Shown: positions 1-7,890 of the stretch, piece after piece | Layout of the letters: every line of letters starts with the position of its first letter | Numbering within the stretch: position 1 is the stretch's first letter | DNA from: Nitrospirota bacterium | GTDB lineage: Bacteria; Nitrospirota; Thermodesulfovibrionia; UBA6902 | Direction of reading: 5' to 3' | Assembly: GCA_016213945.1 (NCBI GenBank) | Contig: JACQZF010000023.1 | Span: 1-37,517, forward strand | Length of the DNA: 37,517 nt | Notes under the pieces: model-generated | What the model was told of the DNA's origin: nothing | Database searches by the model: none | The model's input: only the letters and a program-made list of their open reading frames with translations | Translations under genes and position numbers: made by a program

Positions 1-135
1 TCAAACCTGAGGGGTCTGTTAAGTTTTATGGACACTTACAAAAAGCAGGTCAAACACGGGTATGTTGTTACGGACGGAAGGGTCCCTGAAAAACTATCAG
101 ACAATATCACGGTAATTCCGTGGAGATTTTTGTAG
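1..135 (+). pseudogene. C-terminal end of a DUF4143-type AAA ATPase (partial at window edge)
   Basis: The first frame is open from base 1 to a TAG at 133-135 and gives 44 residues ending in DNITVIPWRFL. A closing run of 'GYVV.DG...E.L.DNIT.IPWR.L' is typical of the C terminus of DUF4143-containing ATP-binding proteins, which are common in prokaryotic genomic islands. Only the tail is inside the window, so it cannot be decided whether the gene is complete upstream. Family assignment rests on the tail pattern alone. Confidence 0.5.
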
Positions 136-497
136 AGAGGCTAATACAAATCCTGCAAATAAATATTGCCAGTTAATAAATTATTTATATTTGCTCTATT
201 TCATAGCCTGTCTTTTCAGGCTCCCGGGCCCAGCCTACATGAGAATGCAATGCATCATGTTCGAATAACTCAAGCGCCCTTTGAAGAGCTTCCTCTTTAG
301 AATTTGCAACAACAATGTAAGGGGCACGATAAGGTTCTTAAGGAATAGCTTTTCGTCAGATTTACGTCAGAATCTCTCAGTTTTTCGTCAGATCAATAAA
401 GATTATTCGTCTCCCTCAGATGAACAGGCAACACTGCATAGTTGCTGAACTTGAAATGAGCAAACTGGTGAAAGGCTTTTTCCTGTAGAATATGTGT
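136..497. other. Stretch without an intact gene, with a decayed ORF and phased short repeats
   Basis: No intact gene is visible here. On the minus strand, 185-340 reads as about 50 residues of plausible protein (ending GYEIEQI) but has no ATG start and meets an in-frame stop just upstream, so it looks like a remnant of an unrecognised small gene. The hexamer CGTCAG occurs at 354, 365 and 386 with a variant TCTCAG near 375, i.e. at 10-11 bp spacing. A short frame opens at 420 and stops at 486, just before the next gene. Confidence 0.35.
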
Positions 498-722
498 ATG
501 AAAAAGCTTATCTGTTACTGTTTCGGTTACTCTGAAGCCGATATCATAAAAGATGCCCAGGAGAATCAGGGAACGTCCCTGATCATGGAGCAAATACTTT
601 CCGAGAAGAAAAAAGGCTCTTGCAACTGCGCCGTAAATAATCCCCTTGGACGCTGATGTTTAAGCGATGTCCGCCGTGTTGTGGACAAGGCAAAAGAGGA
701 TATGAAATTCAAAGACACTTGA
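498..722 (+). CDS. CopZ-like [2Fe-2S]/zinc metallochaperone-type protein with in-frame UGA (candidate selenoprotein)
   Basis: Reading through a TGA at 654-656 gives 74 residues. The N terminus has CYCFGYSEADI, then the helix IMEQILSEKK, then CNC and NPLGR-UGA-CLSDVRRVVD. This matches the C-terminal half of putative iron-sulfur metallochaperones (CopZ N-domain/BFD-like), in which relatives carry Cys-Cys at the UGA-Cys position (recalled from the family, not searched). The UGA is codon 53 and reading continues in the same conserved frame. Twelve bases after it, 668-687 can form a 7-bp stem with loop CGTGTT, whose second base is G, resembling a bacterial SECIS. An in-frame ATG at 492 is an alternative start; no good RBS is seen. 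The alternative is a nonsense mutation in a dying gene. In metal-binding relatives the ligands would be the CxC, CxC and U-C residues. Confidence 0.7.
654..687 (+). promoter_or_regulatory. UGA codon with SECIS-like hairpin
   Basis: After the UGA (654-656) an 11-base spacer leads to TGTCCGC (668-674), loop CGTGTT (675-680) and GTGGACA (681-687). All seven pairs form, one of them a G-U wobble. Bacterial SECIS elements lie inside the coding sequence directly after the UGA, with a small apical loop carrying G in its first two positions; this geometry fits. Folding was done by eye. Confidence 0.5.
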
Positions 723-838
723 GGTGTGCCAGCCGAAGCAACGCGAAGATCACGATACTTCGGTGCTACGCCAGCCCACCACTACGCACATTAAGAAAAA
801 TCTAAACAGTTCAAGTAAGCTGTAACGCTGCCCGCTGA

Positions 839-868
839 TTGACATATTATACGCCCTCCGGTTGGATA
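839..868 (+). promoter_or_regulatory. Possible sigma-70 promoter for the recombinase stub
   Basis: TTGACA lies at 839-844 and TGGATA at 863-868 with an 18-base gap; a better -10 (GATAAT, 865-870) would need a 20-base gap. It precedes the RBS-bearing recombinase stub at 902. Weak prediction. Confidence 0.3.
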
Positions 869-901
869 ATCTATAAAAATCATAACAAGGAGGAATGCAT
901 A

Positions 902-1084
902 ATGGATAATTGCAGACAACGCATGATTAACGACATGCAGCTTTGCGGCTACAGTGAAAGAACACAGGAAGAGGGGATTGATAAGACAAGGCTGAACAAT
1001 GGCTCATTAACAGATGTTCAGCAGTTTAAGGGAGAGTGTTTTTGCTTGTATAGGCGTATCGAAACGAGCTTCGAATATCTATGA
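902..1084 (+). pseudogene. N-terminal stub of a tyrosine recombinase/phage-type integrase
   Basis: A strong RBS (AAGGAGG) precedes ATG 902. The first ~23 residues, including LCGYSERTQE after a run of basic and Met residues, match the N-terminal SAM-like DNA-binding domain of site-specific integrases ('RQRMI.DM.LRG.SERTQ'). Similarity then stops: the remaining ~37 residues are not integrase-like and the frame ends at 1084, with no catalytic domain. It lies about 150 bp from a tRNA-Leu that is itself interrupted, the expected place for an integrase of a tRNA-targeting element. Most likely a deletion remnant. Confidence 0.55.
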
Positions 1085-1234
1085 TTTCACTATAGCAGAA
1101 TTGTAGCAGATTGTAGCAAAAAGGGAAGAATTCCCGGAAAACCAGGGAACAAATGGAAGGCAAAAAAGCATTTTAAAACAGGAAGTTATCTGAAAATCTC
1201 AGGCCAGGGGCCACGTTGCGAAAAATTGAATTTT
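1085..1234. other. Junction between element remnant and truncated tRNA
   Basis: No gene is visible. It contains the short direct repeat ATTGTAGCAGATTGTAGCA near 1098-1117 and lies exactly where the 3' half of the tRNA-Leu would be expected. No T-arm (GTTCGAATCC-like) or acceptor 3' strand can be found here. Confidence 0.4.
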
Positions 1235-1277
1235 AGAATTTTAAGTCCCTTGCGTCTGCCAATTCCGCCACTCCGGC
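1235..1277 (-). pseudogene. Truncated tRNA-Leu(UAA), 5' half only
   Basis: On the minus strand the acceptor 5' strand GCCGGAG is followed by a tRNA-Leu D-arm (GTGGCGGAATTGGCAGACGC), the anticodon 5' stem AGGGA and loop CTTAAAA with anticodon UAA. After the loop the expected CCCT stem strand is replaced by unrelated sequence, and no variable arm, T-arm or 3' acceptor is present. The break at the 3' side of the anticodon loop is a known crossover position for tRNA-targeting tyrosine recombinases, and a recombinase stub is adjacent. The tRNA is probably non-functional as it stands. Confidence 0.7.
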
Positions 1278-1400
1278 ATGCAAGAGCAACAGTGCAGAAG
1301 AATTTCTTTACTTCTGAACTTCTGCGCTCCTGAACTTTTGAACTTTGATATTATACACAATGAGGACAGATTTGTAGCATCCGCTCCGCAGTTATAATTA
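1278..1400 (-). promoter_or_regulatory. Leader upstream of the tRNA-Leu remnant with extended -10 (TGTGTATAAT)
   Basis: On the minus strand TGTGTATAAT occurs with TATAAT at 1355-1350, about 75 bases before the tRNA 5' end, after the aconitase stop at 1401. The -35 region is poor. It may have been the tRNA promoter; no terminator hairpin after aconitase is evident. Confidence 0.3.
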
Positions 1401-3320
1401 CTATTTCCCTTTTTTAATAGAATTAAGCAACCCGCCTGCAAGGATTATTTCCTTCTGTCTTTCCGTCAGCCCGTGTTCTGCCTTGTATGTTTGACCTGAG
1501 CTGACATTTACAAAGGTGACCTCTGAGGATTCTCTCACGTCTTTTGCAAGGCCTGGGAATTCTATTTCTGAATCCTGTGCGATGGAATCATAAACTTCGG
1601 CGGAAACGGTCAGAGGAAGTATGCCGAAATTTATCAGGTTGTCTTTGTGGATACGTGCGAATGATTTTGCGAGCACTACTTTAATGCCGAGGTACATCGG
1701 ACCTAACGCCGCGTGCTCCCTGCTTGACCCCTGGCCGTAGTTGATGCCGCCAAGGACTATCCCGCCGCCTGAGGACTTTGCCCTTGCAGGGAATGCCGGG
1801 TCCACTTTTGAAAATACGAATTCGGATATCGCCGGGATATTCGATCTCAATGGAAGGACCTTTGCTCCCGCAGGCATGATATCGTCGGTCGTTATGTTAT
1901 CTCCAACTTTTAAGATCACCTTTGCTTTCAGTGATTCCTCAAGCGCGCCTCTTACAGGCAGGGGTTTAATGTTAGGGCCTCTCTCAACAGTCACCTTGTC
2001 AGGTTTCTTTGATGGCGGGATGATCATTGAGTCGTCTACGGCAAATGTTTTCGGCAGCGTAAAGCTGAGAGGCTTTTTTATAACCTCACGAGGGTCGGTG
2101 ATCTTTCCCGTGATCGCTGATACCGCCGCTGTCAATGGGCTGCAAAGATGGACCTGATCATTCACGGTGCCGCTTCTTCCGGGGAAATTCCTGTTGAATG
2201 TCCTGAGAGAGACCGCTCCTGTCGCAGGAGACTGTCCCATGCCGATGCAAGGGCCGCAGGCGCACTCAAGTACCCTCGCCCCTGCTGAGACAAGATCTGA
2301 TAACGCGCCGTTGTCTGTGATCATCCTGAGCGCCTGACGCGAGCCAGGGCTTATTGCAAGGCTGACGTCAGGATGCACCTTGTGTTTTTTAAGTATCTTC
2401 GCCGCAAGCACGAGGTCAGCGTATGAAGAATTAACGCAGCTCCCGATGCAGACCTGCCGCACAGGCGTTCCTTTCACATCTCTCACACGCTTAACATTGT
2501 CAGGGCTTGATGGCAATGCGATCATCGGCACAAGTTTATCAAGCTCGATGACAACCTCTTCATCATAAGCCGCATCAGCATCGGGTTTCAGCTCCGTCCA
2601 GTCAGCCCCGCGCTTCTGTGCCTTTAAAAAAGCCTTTGTCTGTTCATCCGAAGGAAATACCGAGGACGTGGCCCCGAGTTCCGCTCCCATGTTTGTTATC
2701 GTCGCCCTTTCAGGGACAGTGAGTTTTTTTAAACCTTCGCCCGCGTATTCAATTACCTTTCCAACGCCGCCTTTTACAGTTAATCTCCTGAGCACCTCAA
2801 GGATGATGTCCTTCGCGGTTACTCCCGCCTTGCACTTCCCTTTCAAATTCACCCTGACAACCCTGGGCATCACCAGATAGAAAGGCTGCCCCGCCATTGC
2901 CAGAGCGACATTAAGTCCCCCTGCCCCGATTGCAAGCATCCCGACTGCGCCTGCATTCGGCGTATGACTGTCCGAACCTAAAAGCGTCTGCCCCGGTTTT
3001 GCGAACCTCTCAAGATGTACCTGGTGACAGATACCGTTGCCGGGTTTTGAAAAGTAGATGCCGTATTTCGCGGCTATCGTCTGAAGAAACCTGTGGTCGT
3101 CAGCGTTTTCAAAACCTGTCTGAAGTGTATTGTGGTCAACATAGCTTACCGATAGCTTCGTCTTTACCTTCGGTATCCCCATCGCCTCGAACTCAAGATA
3201 TGCCATAGTGCCTGTCGCGTCCTGGGTCAGCGTCTGATCAATAGATATAGCGATCTCCTCGCCGGGTTTCATATTGCCGGATACAAGATGTGATGAAATT
3301 AATTTCTGCGCAACGTTCAT
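1401..3320 (-). CDS. Aconitate hydratase, Aquifex type
   Basis: A 639-residue protein that interconverts citrate and isocitrate through cis-aconitate in the TCA cycle, cytoplasmic, with a [4Fe-4S] cluster. Visible motifs are DHNTL (62-66), SDSHTPN (116-122), the cluster cysteines C295 in CIGSC and C355/C358 in CACGPCIGMG, and the swivel-domain substrate motif GQGSSREHAALGP near residue 535. At ~640 residues it matches the short Aquifex-type aconitases rather than the ~900-residue AcnA/AcnB. RBS AAAGGAGA lies before the ATG. It is the last gene of the long minus-strand run, separated from the Nudix gene by 168 bases. A 3-isopropylmalate dehydratase-like role is less likely because large and small domains are fused in aconitase order. 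Confidence 0.93.
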   Translation of the reverse strand: MNVAQKLISSHLVSGNMKPGEEIAISIDQTLTQDATGTMAYLEFEAMGIPKVKTKLSVSYVDHNTLQTGFENADDHRFLQTIAAKYGIYFSKPGNGICHQVHLERFAKPGQTLLGSDSHTPNAGAVGMLAIGAGGLNVALAMAGQPFYLVMPRVVRVNLKGKCKAGVTAKDIILEVLRRLTVKGGVGKVIEYAGEGLKKLTVPERATITNMGAELGATSSVFPSDEQTKAFLKAQKRGADWTELKPDADAAYDEEVVIELDKLVPMIALPSSPDNVKRVRDVKGTPVRQVCIGSCVNSSYADLVLAAKILKKHKVHPDVSLAISPGSRQALRMITDNGALSDLVSAGARVLECACGPCIGMGQSPATGAVSLRTFNRNFPGRSGTVNDQVHLCSPLTAAVSAITGKITDPREVIKKPLSFTLPKTFAVDDSMIIPPSKKPDKVTVERGPNIKPLPVRGALEESLKAKVILKVGDNITTDDIMPAGAKVLPLRSNIPAISEFVFSKVDPAFPARAKSSGGGIVLGGINYGQGSSREHAALGPMYLGIKVVLAKSFARIHKDNLINFGILPLTVSAEVYDSIAQDSEIEFPGLAKDVRESSEVTFVNVSSGQTYKAEHGLTERQKEIILAGGLLNSIKKGK

Positions 3321-3488
3321 TGGATAATCTCCTTTGGAATTCTTATGAATTGTGAATGAAACAAGAATTAATTTACGATTGCAACAGCAATTAAGTCAAG
3401 AAGCGGAGCGAGTTTCTTTCTATCTAAGAAAACCAAAAAATCACCTTGCAAGAAAGCAACCAAAACAAACCTCTAAAAATCCGGAGAG

Positions 3489-3941
3489 CTACTTTTCCCC
3501 CAACCCCTCGATCATCCCTTTTGCCTTTTGCAAAATCTGCTTTTCGCTCTTGTAAGCGAGTATATTTATTGCTTCATCTACCGGGAACCATTTTGACTCT
3601 TCCACTTCATCGTCGTGGTCGCCGGTAATTCCTTTAACATATTTCAAAAGAAAGAAGTGAACGGTCTTGTGCACCTTGACCATTTCTTCCTTGAGAAAAT
3701 ACCAGTAAGAAATGTGCCCTATCTTCTCTAATATTTTCCCTTCCAGTCCTGATTCCTCCCTTACCTCTCTCAAGGCCGCTGCCGGAGGGTCTTCATCTTT
3801 GTCGATTATCCCTTTAGGGATGCACCACGTCTTTCTGTCTTTAATGGATACGAGCGCCACTTCTATGTGTTTATCGATCTCACGGAAGATGACCCCGCCT
3901 GAAGAAATCTGTCTTCTTATCGTAGGAGGTTTTTCTCTCAT
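3489..3941 (-). CDS. Nudix hydrolase
   Basis: A 150-residue protein with a perfect Nudix box at residues 44-66 (G-x5-E-x7-REV-x-EE-x-GL), the Mg2+-binding catalytic helix that hydrolyses nucleoside diphosphate-linked substrates. The N-terminal 'SSGGVIFR...VALV..KDRKTWCIPKG' is typical of the diadenosine polyphosphate/MutT-like branch, but the substrate cannot be deduced. Its start codon overlaps the rseP stop by four bases (ATGA), so it is translationally coupled to rseP. The ~170 bases downstream hold no gene. Confidence 0.9.
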   Translation of the reverse strand: MREKPPTIRRQISSGGVIFREIDKHIEVALVSIKDRKTWCIPKGIIDKDEDPPAAALREVREESGLEGKILEKIGHISYWYFLKEEMVKVHKTVHFFLLKYVKGITGDHDDEVEESKWFPVDEAINILAYKSEKQILQKAKGMIEGLGEK

Positions 3942-5041
3942 TGCAAGCTCTTCTGCACCCAGGGGACCACGATCCTCACAATGTCGTTATAAAAAACAAA
4001 GGCTATCAGCATCATCAGTAAAGCCATGCCGATCTTATTTGCTATGCCCATTATTTTTTCACTCAAAGGTTTGCCTCTTACGGCCTCGATGGTAAAAAAC
4101 ATGATATGGCCGCCGTCAAGGACAGGGACCGGCAGCAGGTTGAGGACCGCAAGGTTGATGCTGATTATGGCGATAAAATTAAAATAAGCAAAGGCCCCGA
4201 CCGCGGCCGCCTTGGATGCGGCGTCTACAATCAATATCGGCCCCCCGACCTGTTTCGACGAGACCGAGCCGGTGAACAACTTGACCACGACCTCAACTGT
4301 GAGGTAACACCAGTGGTAGACAGCTTCAACCGCTTTAAAGGGCGCGCTGAAGATGCTCTCGCTCTGTATCAGATTTACATCAAGTTTTTTTGAAATGCCT
4401 ATCCTGCCGACTGTGACTTCCTTGCCGCTTTCATCTGTTGACTTTGCAATCTCCGGGATTATCTGCACATTGATGAGATCACTGCCTCTTTTAACTTTCA
4501 GGTTTAATTCCTTCCCCGGGTTCTTTGAAAAGATATCGGCCATCTCATTCCAGTCCATTATGGCTGTTCCGTTGATCTCCACGATGGTGTCGTCTTTTTT
4601 CAGCCCGGCTTTCTGGGCCGGTGAATTTTCAGAAACTCCTTCAATCGTGGAAGTCATGCTGTCGAGCTTGGGTATTGCTACCGGGTAATTCAAACTCAGA
4701 AACGTCAGGAAAATAATGTATGCCAGCACAATATTGAAGACCGGCCCGGCAACGACGATCGCCACCCTCTTCCAGACGGGCTGAAAATTAAACGCCCTCG
4801 GCTTGTCTTCTTCCTTCATCTCTTCACCGGGCTCCTCGCCAAGGGGTTTTACATAGCCGCCAAGCGGGATGGCCGAAATCAAATATTCGGTCTCGCCGAT
4901 TTTTCTGCCAATCAGCTTGGGACCGAAACCAAGAGAGAATTTCAGCACCTTCACATTAACAAGCTTTGCAAGAATAAAATGCCCAAGCTCGTGAAAAAAG
5001 ATCAGCAACCCGAAAAAAATAACCGCCCATAACACTGTCAT
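3938..5041 (-). CDS. rseP: RseP-like site-2 intramembrane zinc metalloprotease
   Basis: A 367-residue multi-pass inner-membrane protein. HELGH at residues 17-21 in the first membrane helix gives the zinc-binding HExxH motif, and LDGGH in 'LLPVPVLDGGH' near the C terminus supplies the third ligand. A single PDZ domain lies between (about 125-210, with 'ENSPAQKAGLKKDD'), compared with two in E. coli RseP. The family cleaves membrane-anchored anti-sigma factors and signal-peptide remnants. It sits directly after dxr and cdsA, the usual cdsA-dxr-rseP order of many bacteria. The start is the ATG immediately before the first helix. Confidence 0.93.
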   Translation of the reverse strand: MTVLWAVIFFGLLIFFHELGHFILAKLVNVKVLKFSLGFGPKLIGRKIGETEYLISAIPLGGYVKPLGEEPGEEMKEEDKPRAFNFQPVWKRVAIVVAGPVFNIVLAYIIFLTFLSLNYPVAIPKLDSMTSTIEGVSENSPAQKAGLKKDDTIVEINGTAIMDWNEMADIFSKNPGKELNLKVKRGSDLINVQIIPEIAKSTDESGKEVTVGRIGISKKLDVNLIQSESIFSAPFKAVEAVYHWCYLTVEVVVKLFTGSVSSKQVGGPILIVDAASKAAAVGAFAYFNFIAIISINLAVLNLLPVPVLDGGHIMFFTIEAVRGKPLSEKIMGIANKIGMALLMMLIAFVFYNDIVRIVVPWVQKSLQ

Positions 5042-5097
5042 AATTTTAATTACCTCTTTCTAAAAGGGCGAGGCACCGCCTCGTCCCTGCATAATTC

Positions 5098-6258
5098 CTA
5101 ATTATTAATTCTTAACTCTTCCGCTATCTCAACAGCCTTTACTTTGGCCCATTCAGATGCGTCAAGCACTACTTCAATTGTATCAGAACTTAAAACCTTG
5201 TGTTCCGACATTGTTCTGGAAATCACACGCGGGATCGCGGTAAATGATATTTTCCCTTCAAGGAATATTCCCACCGCTATTTCATTCGCCGCGTTCAATA
5301 CACACGGCATGGTGCCGCCTGTCCTGATCGCGTCATATGCAAGGGAAAGTGATGGAAATCTCCTGAGGTCCGGTTCTTCAAAAGTAAGCTCTCTCACCTC
5401 AGGCAGATTAAGCGCCGGCAGGACATCCTGAAACCTCTGAGGATATGAGAGCGCATAACTTATCGGGCCCTTCATGTCAGGGACCGACATATGCGCGATA
5501 ACGCTGCCATCAATGAATTTGACCATTGAGTGTATTATGCTCTGCGGGTGAAGGACTACATCAACCTTTTCAGGAGGCATATCAAAAAGCCAGCACGCCT
5601 CGATCACCTCAAGTCCCTTGTTCATCAGGGTGGCAGAGTCTATGGTAATCTTCTTGCCCATGGCCCAGGTCGGGTGTTTCAGCGCCTGGGCAGGGGTCAC
5701 CGTCTCAAGCTCAGACGCATCCTTTCTCAGGAACGCGCCTCCCGATGCTGTCAATACGATTTTATGGACCTCATCCATGTCCCTGCCGTTTAAGCACTGA
5801 AAGATCGCGCTGTGCTCGCTGTCCACAGGTATCAGCCTGACGCCGCGCTTCACAGCCTCCGCGATAATTAAGCCGCCTGCCATCACAAGGACCTCCTTGT
5901 TTGCAAGCGCAATGTCCTTCCCGGCCTTTATGGCTTCATGCGTTGGAACGAGGCCGTCAGAGCCAACTATAGCCGAAACAACCACGTCAGCGTCATTAAG
6001 AGTTGCCACCTCAACGAGTCCACTCTCTCCAGTGAGGACTTCAACGCGGAGGTCCTTTTTCTTCAGGATTGCGGCGGCTGACTCGTCATATACAGCAACA
6101 ACCTTTGGTTTAAAAATTTGTATTTGCGACTCAAGCAGCTCAATATTGTTTCTTGCGGCAAGGCCTGTGACCTTAAATTTATCCTGGTGGTTTTTGACCA
6201 CTTCAATTGTGTTCCTGCCGATGGAGCCTGTTGAACCCAGGATGGAAAGCCTTTTCAA
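5098..6258 (-). CDS. dxr: 1-deoxy-D-xylulose 5-phosphate reductoisomerase
   Basis: A 386-residue cytoplasmic enzyme converting DXP to 2-C-methyl-D-erythritol 4-phosphate with NADPH, the committed step of the MEP isoprenoid pathway. It shows the nucleotide-binding GSTGSIG at residues 8-14, the metal/substrate motif 'PVDSEHSAIFQCL', 'TASGGAF' and 'HPTWAMGKKITIDSATLMNK', all diagnostic. Its start overlaps the cdsA stop by four bases. With uppS two genes upstream it feeds isoprenoid units into undecaprenyl phosphate. Confidence 0.95.
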   Translation of the reverse strand: MKRLSILGSTGSIGRNTIEVVKNHQDKFKVTGLAARNNIELLESQIQIFKPKVVAVYDESAAAILKKKDLRVEVLTGESGLVEVATLNDADVVVSAIVGSDGLVPTHEAIKAGKDIALANKEVLVMAGGLIIAEAVKRGVRLIPVDSEHSAIFQCLNGRDMDEVHKIVLTASGGAFLRKDASELETVTPAQALKHPTWAMGKKITIDSATLMNKGLEVIEACWLFDMPPEKVDVVLHPQSIIHSMVKFIDGSVIAHMSVPDMKGPISYALSYPQRFQDVLPALNLPEVRELTFEEPDLRRFPSLSLAYDAIRTGGTMPCVLNAANEIAVGIFLEGKISFTAIPRVISRTMSEHKVLSSDTIEVVLDASEWAKVKAVEIAEELRINN

Positions 6259-7070
6259 AAGTACCTCACAATCAGATAAAGAACAGGCCCGGAAACGAGG
6301 ATGCCGTCAAGCTTGTCAAGCAGACCGCCGTGAGCGGGGATCAGATGGCTTGAGTCCTTGACCCCGGCGTCTCTCTTGAACATGGATTCAATCAGGTCGC
6401 CGACCAGTGACGATATGCCCATGGCCGCGCCAATTGCTATTACCGCAGCAGCCGAAAGCATTGATAAACCAAAAATAGTTTTTATAATTACGATTCCCAA
6501 AATCCCGCCAAGCACGCTTCCGAAGGCGCCTTCAATGGTTTTATTCGGGCTGATCGCTGGGTACAATTTGTTCCGTCCCAAATACGTGCCGATATAGTAA
6601 GCCATGCTGTCTGAGATCCAGACCGACGTATAAAGCAGGAATATATATTCCCGGCCGAATTGCCCAATCCTCAACAGCCATTGAAAGCTCAGGAAGCCGG
6701 CTATATAAAAGATCCCCATCCAGACAGGGCCGACATCCCGCATACAGCCCGCCGGGGTCGACATAAAAAACAGTCTGAAAAAAAGGAGGAGGAACAGAAC
6801 GACAAAAACACCGTTTACAAAATATTCAGGGAACCTGCAAAATAAAAAAAGCAGAATGCCGCCGGAGACTATTCCCGGCACATACATCTTTGCAGGCACT
6901 TTATACATTACAAAAAATTCCCACATCGCAAACATGGCGACTGCAATCAGCAGGGCAATAAAATACGGCATCGGGGGTAAATAATAAAGGTACGCAATTA
7001 TAAACGGCAGGACCAAAGCTGCCATCAGATGTCTTCTGATGAATGAACTTGTATTCTTTTTGTTTTGCAT
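6255..7070 (-). CDS. cdsA: Phosphatidate cytidylyltransferase
   Basis: A 271-residue integral membrane protein with about eight hydrophobic segments that makes CDP-diacylglycerol from phosphatidate and CTP. The CdsA signature is present near the C terminus (SMFKRDAGVKDSSHLIPAHG, then GLLDKLD), with K in place of the usual R in 'D-R-x-D'. 'SVWISDSMAYYIG' precedes it. No Shine-Dalgarno is seen before the ATG; instead the upstream gap holds a perfect 22-bp inverted repeat ending 19 bases before the start codon. Coupled downstream to dxr. Confidence 0.93.
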   Translation of the reverse strand: MQNKKNTSSFIRRHLMAALVLPFIIAYLYYLPPMPYFIALLIAVAMFAMWEFFVMYKVPAKMYVPGIVSGGILLFLFCRFPEYFVNGVFVVLFLLLFFRLFFMSTPAGCMRDVGPVWMGIFYIAGFLSFQWLLRIGQFGREYIFLLYTSVWISDSMAYYIGTYLGRNKLYPAISPNKTIEGAFGSVLGGILGIVIIKTIFGLSMLSAAAVIAIGAAMGISSLVGDLIESMFKRDAGVKDSSHLIPAHGGLLDKLDGILVSGPVLYLIVRYF

Positions 7071-7089
7071 GTGTAAGTATTTCAGTGTC

Positions 7090-7142
7090 AGTGTAAGTGT
7101 TTAGTGTCAGTCTTTTTTTTACTGACACTAAACACTTACACT
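7090..7142. repeat. Perfect 22-bp inverted repeat in the uppS-cdsA gap
   Basis: Arms at 7090-7111 and 7121-7142 are exact reverse complements, separated by nine mostly T bases. Transcribed with the operon it would form a very stable hairpin whose loop is A-rich on the mRNA strand. A partial further copy of the arm (GTGTAAGTATTTCAGTGTCA) lies at 7071-7090 and runs up to the cdsA start. It could act as a processing or attenuation site or be a small mobile palindrome. Confidence 0.75.
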
Positions 7143-7153
7143 TTTTTATCTTT

Positions 7154-7864
7154 CTATGTTTTTACTTTCTTTGCCCTCTCTGACAAGGCCCCGAAACGCC
7201 GCTCTCTGCCCTGATATTCCTGGATGGCGGAAATGAATTCAGCCCTGCTGAAATCAGGCCAGAGTGTCTCGGTAAAATAAAATTCCGCATACGCGGACTG
7301 CCAGAGGAGAAAGTTGCTCAGCCTCATCTCCCCGCTCGTGCGTATGATCAAATCCGGGTCCGGTATTCCCACCGTATAAAGAAAAGATTCAAAATATTTT
7401 TCATCTATATATTCAGGCCGGACGCCTTTTTCAACCAACTTCTTGACCGCGCTAACTATCTCCGTCCTGCCGCCGTAACTGAGCGCAGTTGTGACAATCA
7501 GCCCGGTATTGTTTTTTGTTAATTCTTCAAAATCATGCAGCAGCTTCTGGATTCCCGCTGGAAGCTTATCAATAGTGCCGATCGCCCTGAAAATAATATT
7601 CAGTTTGTGCAGCCTGTGCATTTCGCCCCTGAGGTATTTGTCGAGAAGCCGCATGAGGGCATTCACTTCAGCAGCAGGCCTGTTCCAGTTCTCCATTGAA
7701 AACGTATAAAAAGTGACCGCCTTCAATCCTGCCTCGATAGAGGCGTCGATTATTTCGTTTACCCTCTTTACCCCGTTTCTGTGTCCCTCAATGCGGGGAA
7801 GCCCTCTCATCTCAGCCCAGCGGCCGTTGCCGTCCATAATGATTGCCGCGTGTTTTATATCCAT
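7154..7864 (-). CDS. uppS: Undecaprenyl (polyprenyl) diphosphate synthase, cis-prenyltransferase
   Basis: A 236-residue enzyme that condenses isopentenyl diphosphate onto farnesyl diphosphate to make the C55 carrier of peptidoglycan and O-antigen synthesis. The catalytic Asp is D11 in IIMDGNGRWA; 'GHRNGVKRV', 'YTFSMENWNRP' and the C-terminal 'TSGEMRLSNFLLWQSAYAE' with 'FTETLWPDF' are family signatures. It is the first of the uppS-cdsA-dxr-rseP group, following the FG-GAP gene after a 147-base gap with a palindromic repeat. Confidence 0.95.
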   Translation of the reverse strand: MDIKHAAIIMDGNGRWAEMRGLPRIEGHRNGVKRVNEIIDASIEAGLKAVTFYTFSMENWNRPAAEVNALMRLLDKYLRGEMHRLHKLNIIFRAIGTIDKLPAGIQKLLHDFEELTKNNTGLIVTTALSYGGRTEIVSAVKKLVEKGVRPEYIDEKYFESFLYTVGIPDPDLIIRTSGEMRLSNFLLWQSAYAEFYFTETLWPDFSRAEFISAIQEYQGRERRFGALSERAKKVKT

Positions 7865-7890
7865 TTCAGTTAATTCGCTTTGTCCTCTTT

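Noticed and set aside
393-593. Minus-strand 66-residue ORF
   Set aside because: It is the shadow of the plus-strand UGA metallochaperone, which has recognisable motifs; the minus frame has none and starts at TTG.
839-901. N-terminal extension of the recombinase stub to 839
   Set aside because: The RBS AAGGAGG sits just before ATG 902 and the family pattern begins there.
1241-1441. Minus-strand 66-residue ORF
   Set aside because: It reads through the tRNA-Leu remnant (PEWRNWQTQGT is the well-known false translation of tRNA-Leu) and the aconitase end.
1741-3208. Plus-strand ORFs opposite aconitase
   Set aside because: No family pattern; they mirror the codon structure of a clear aconitase gene.
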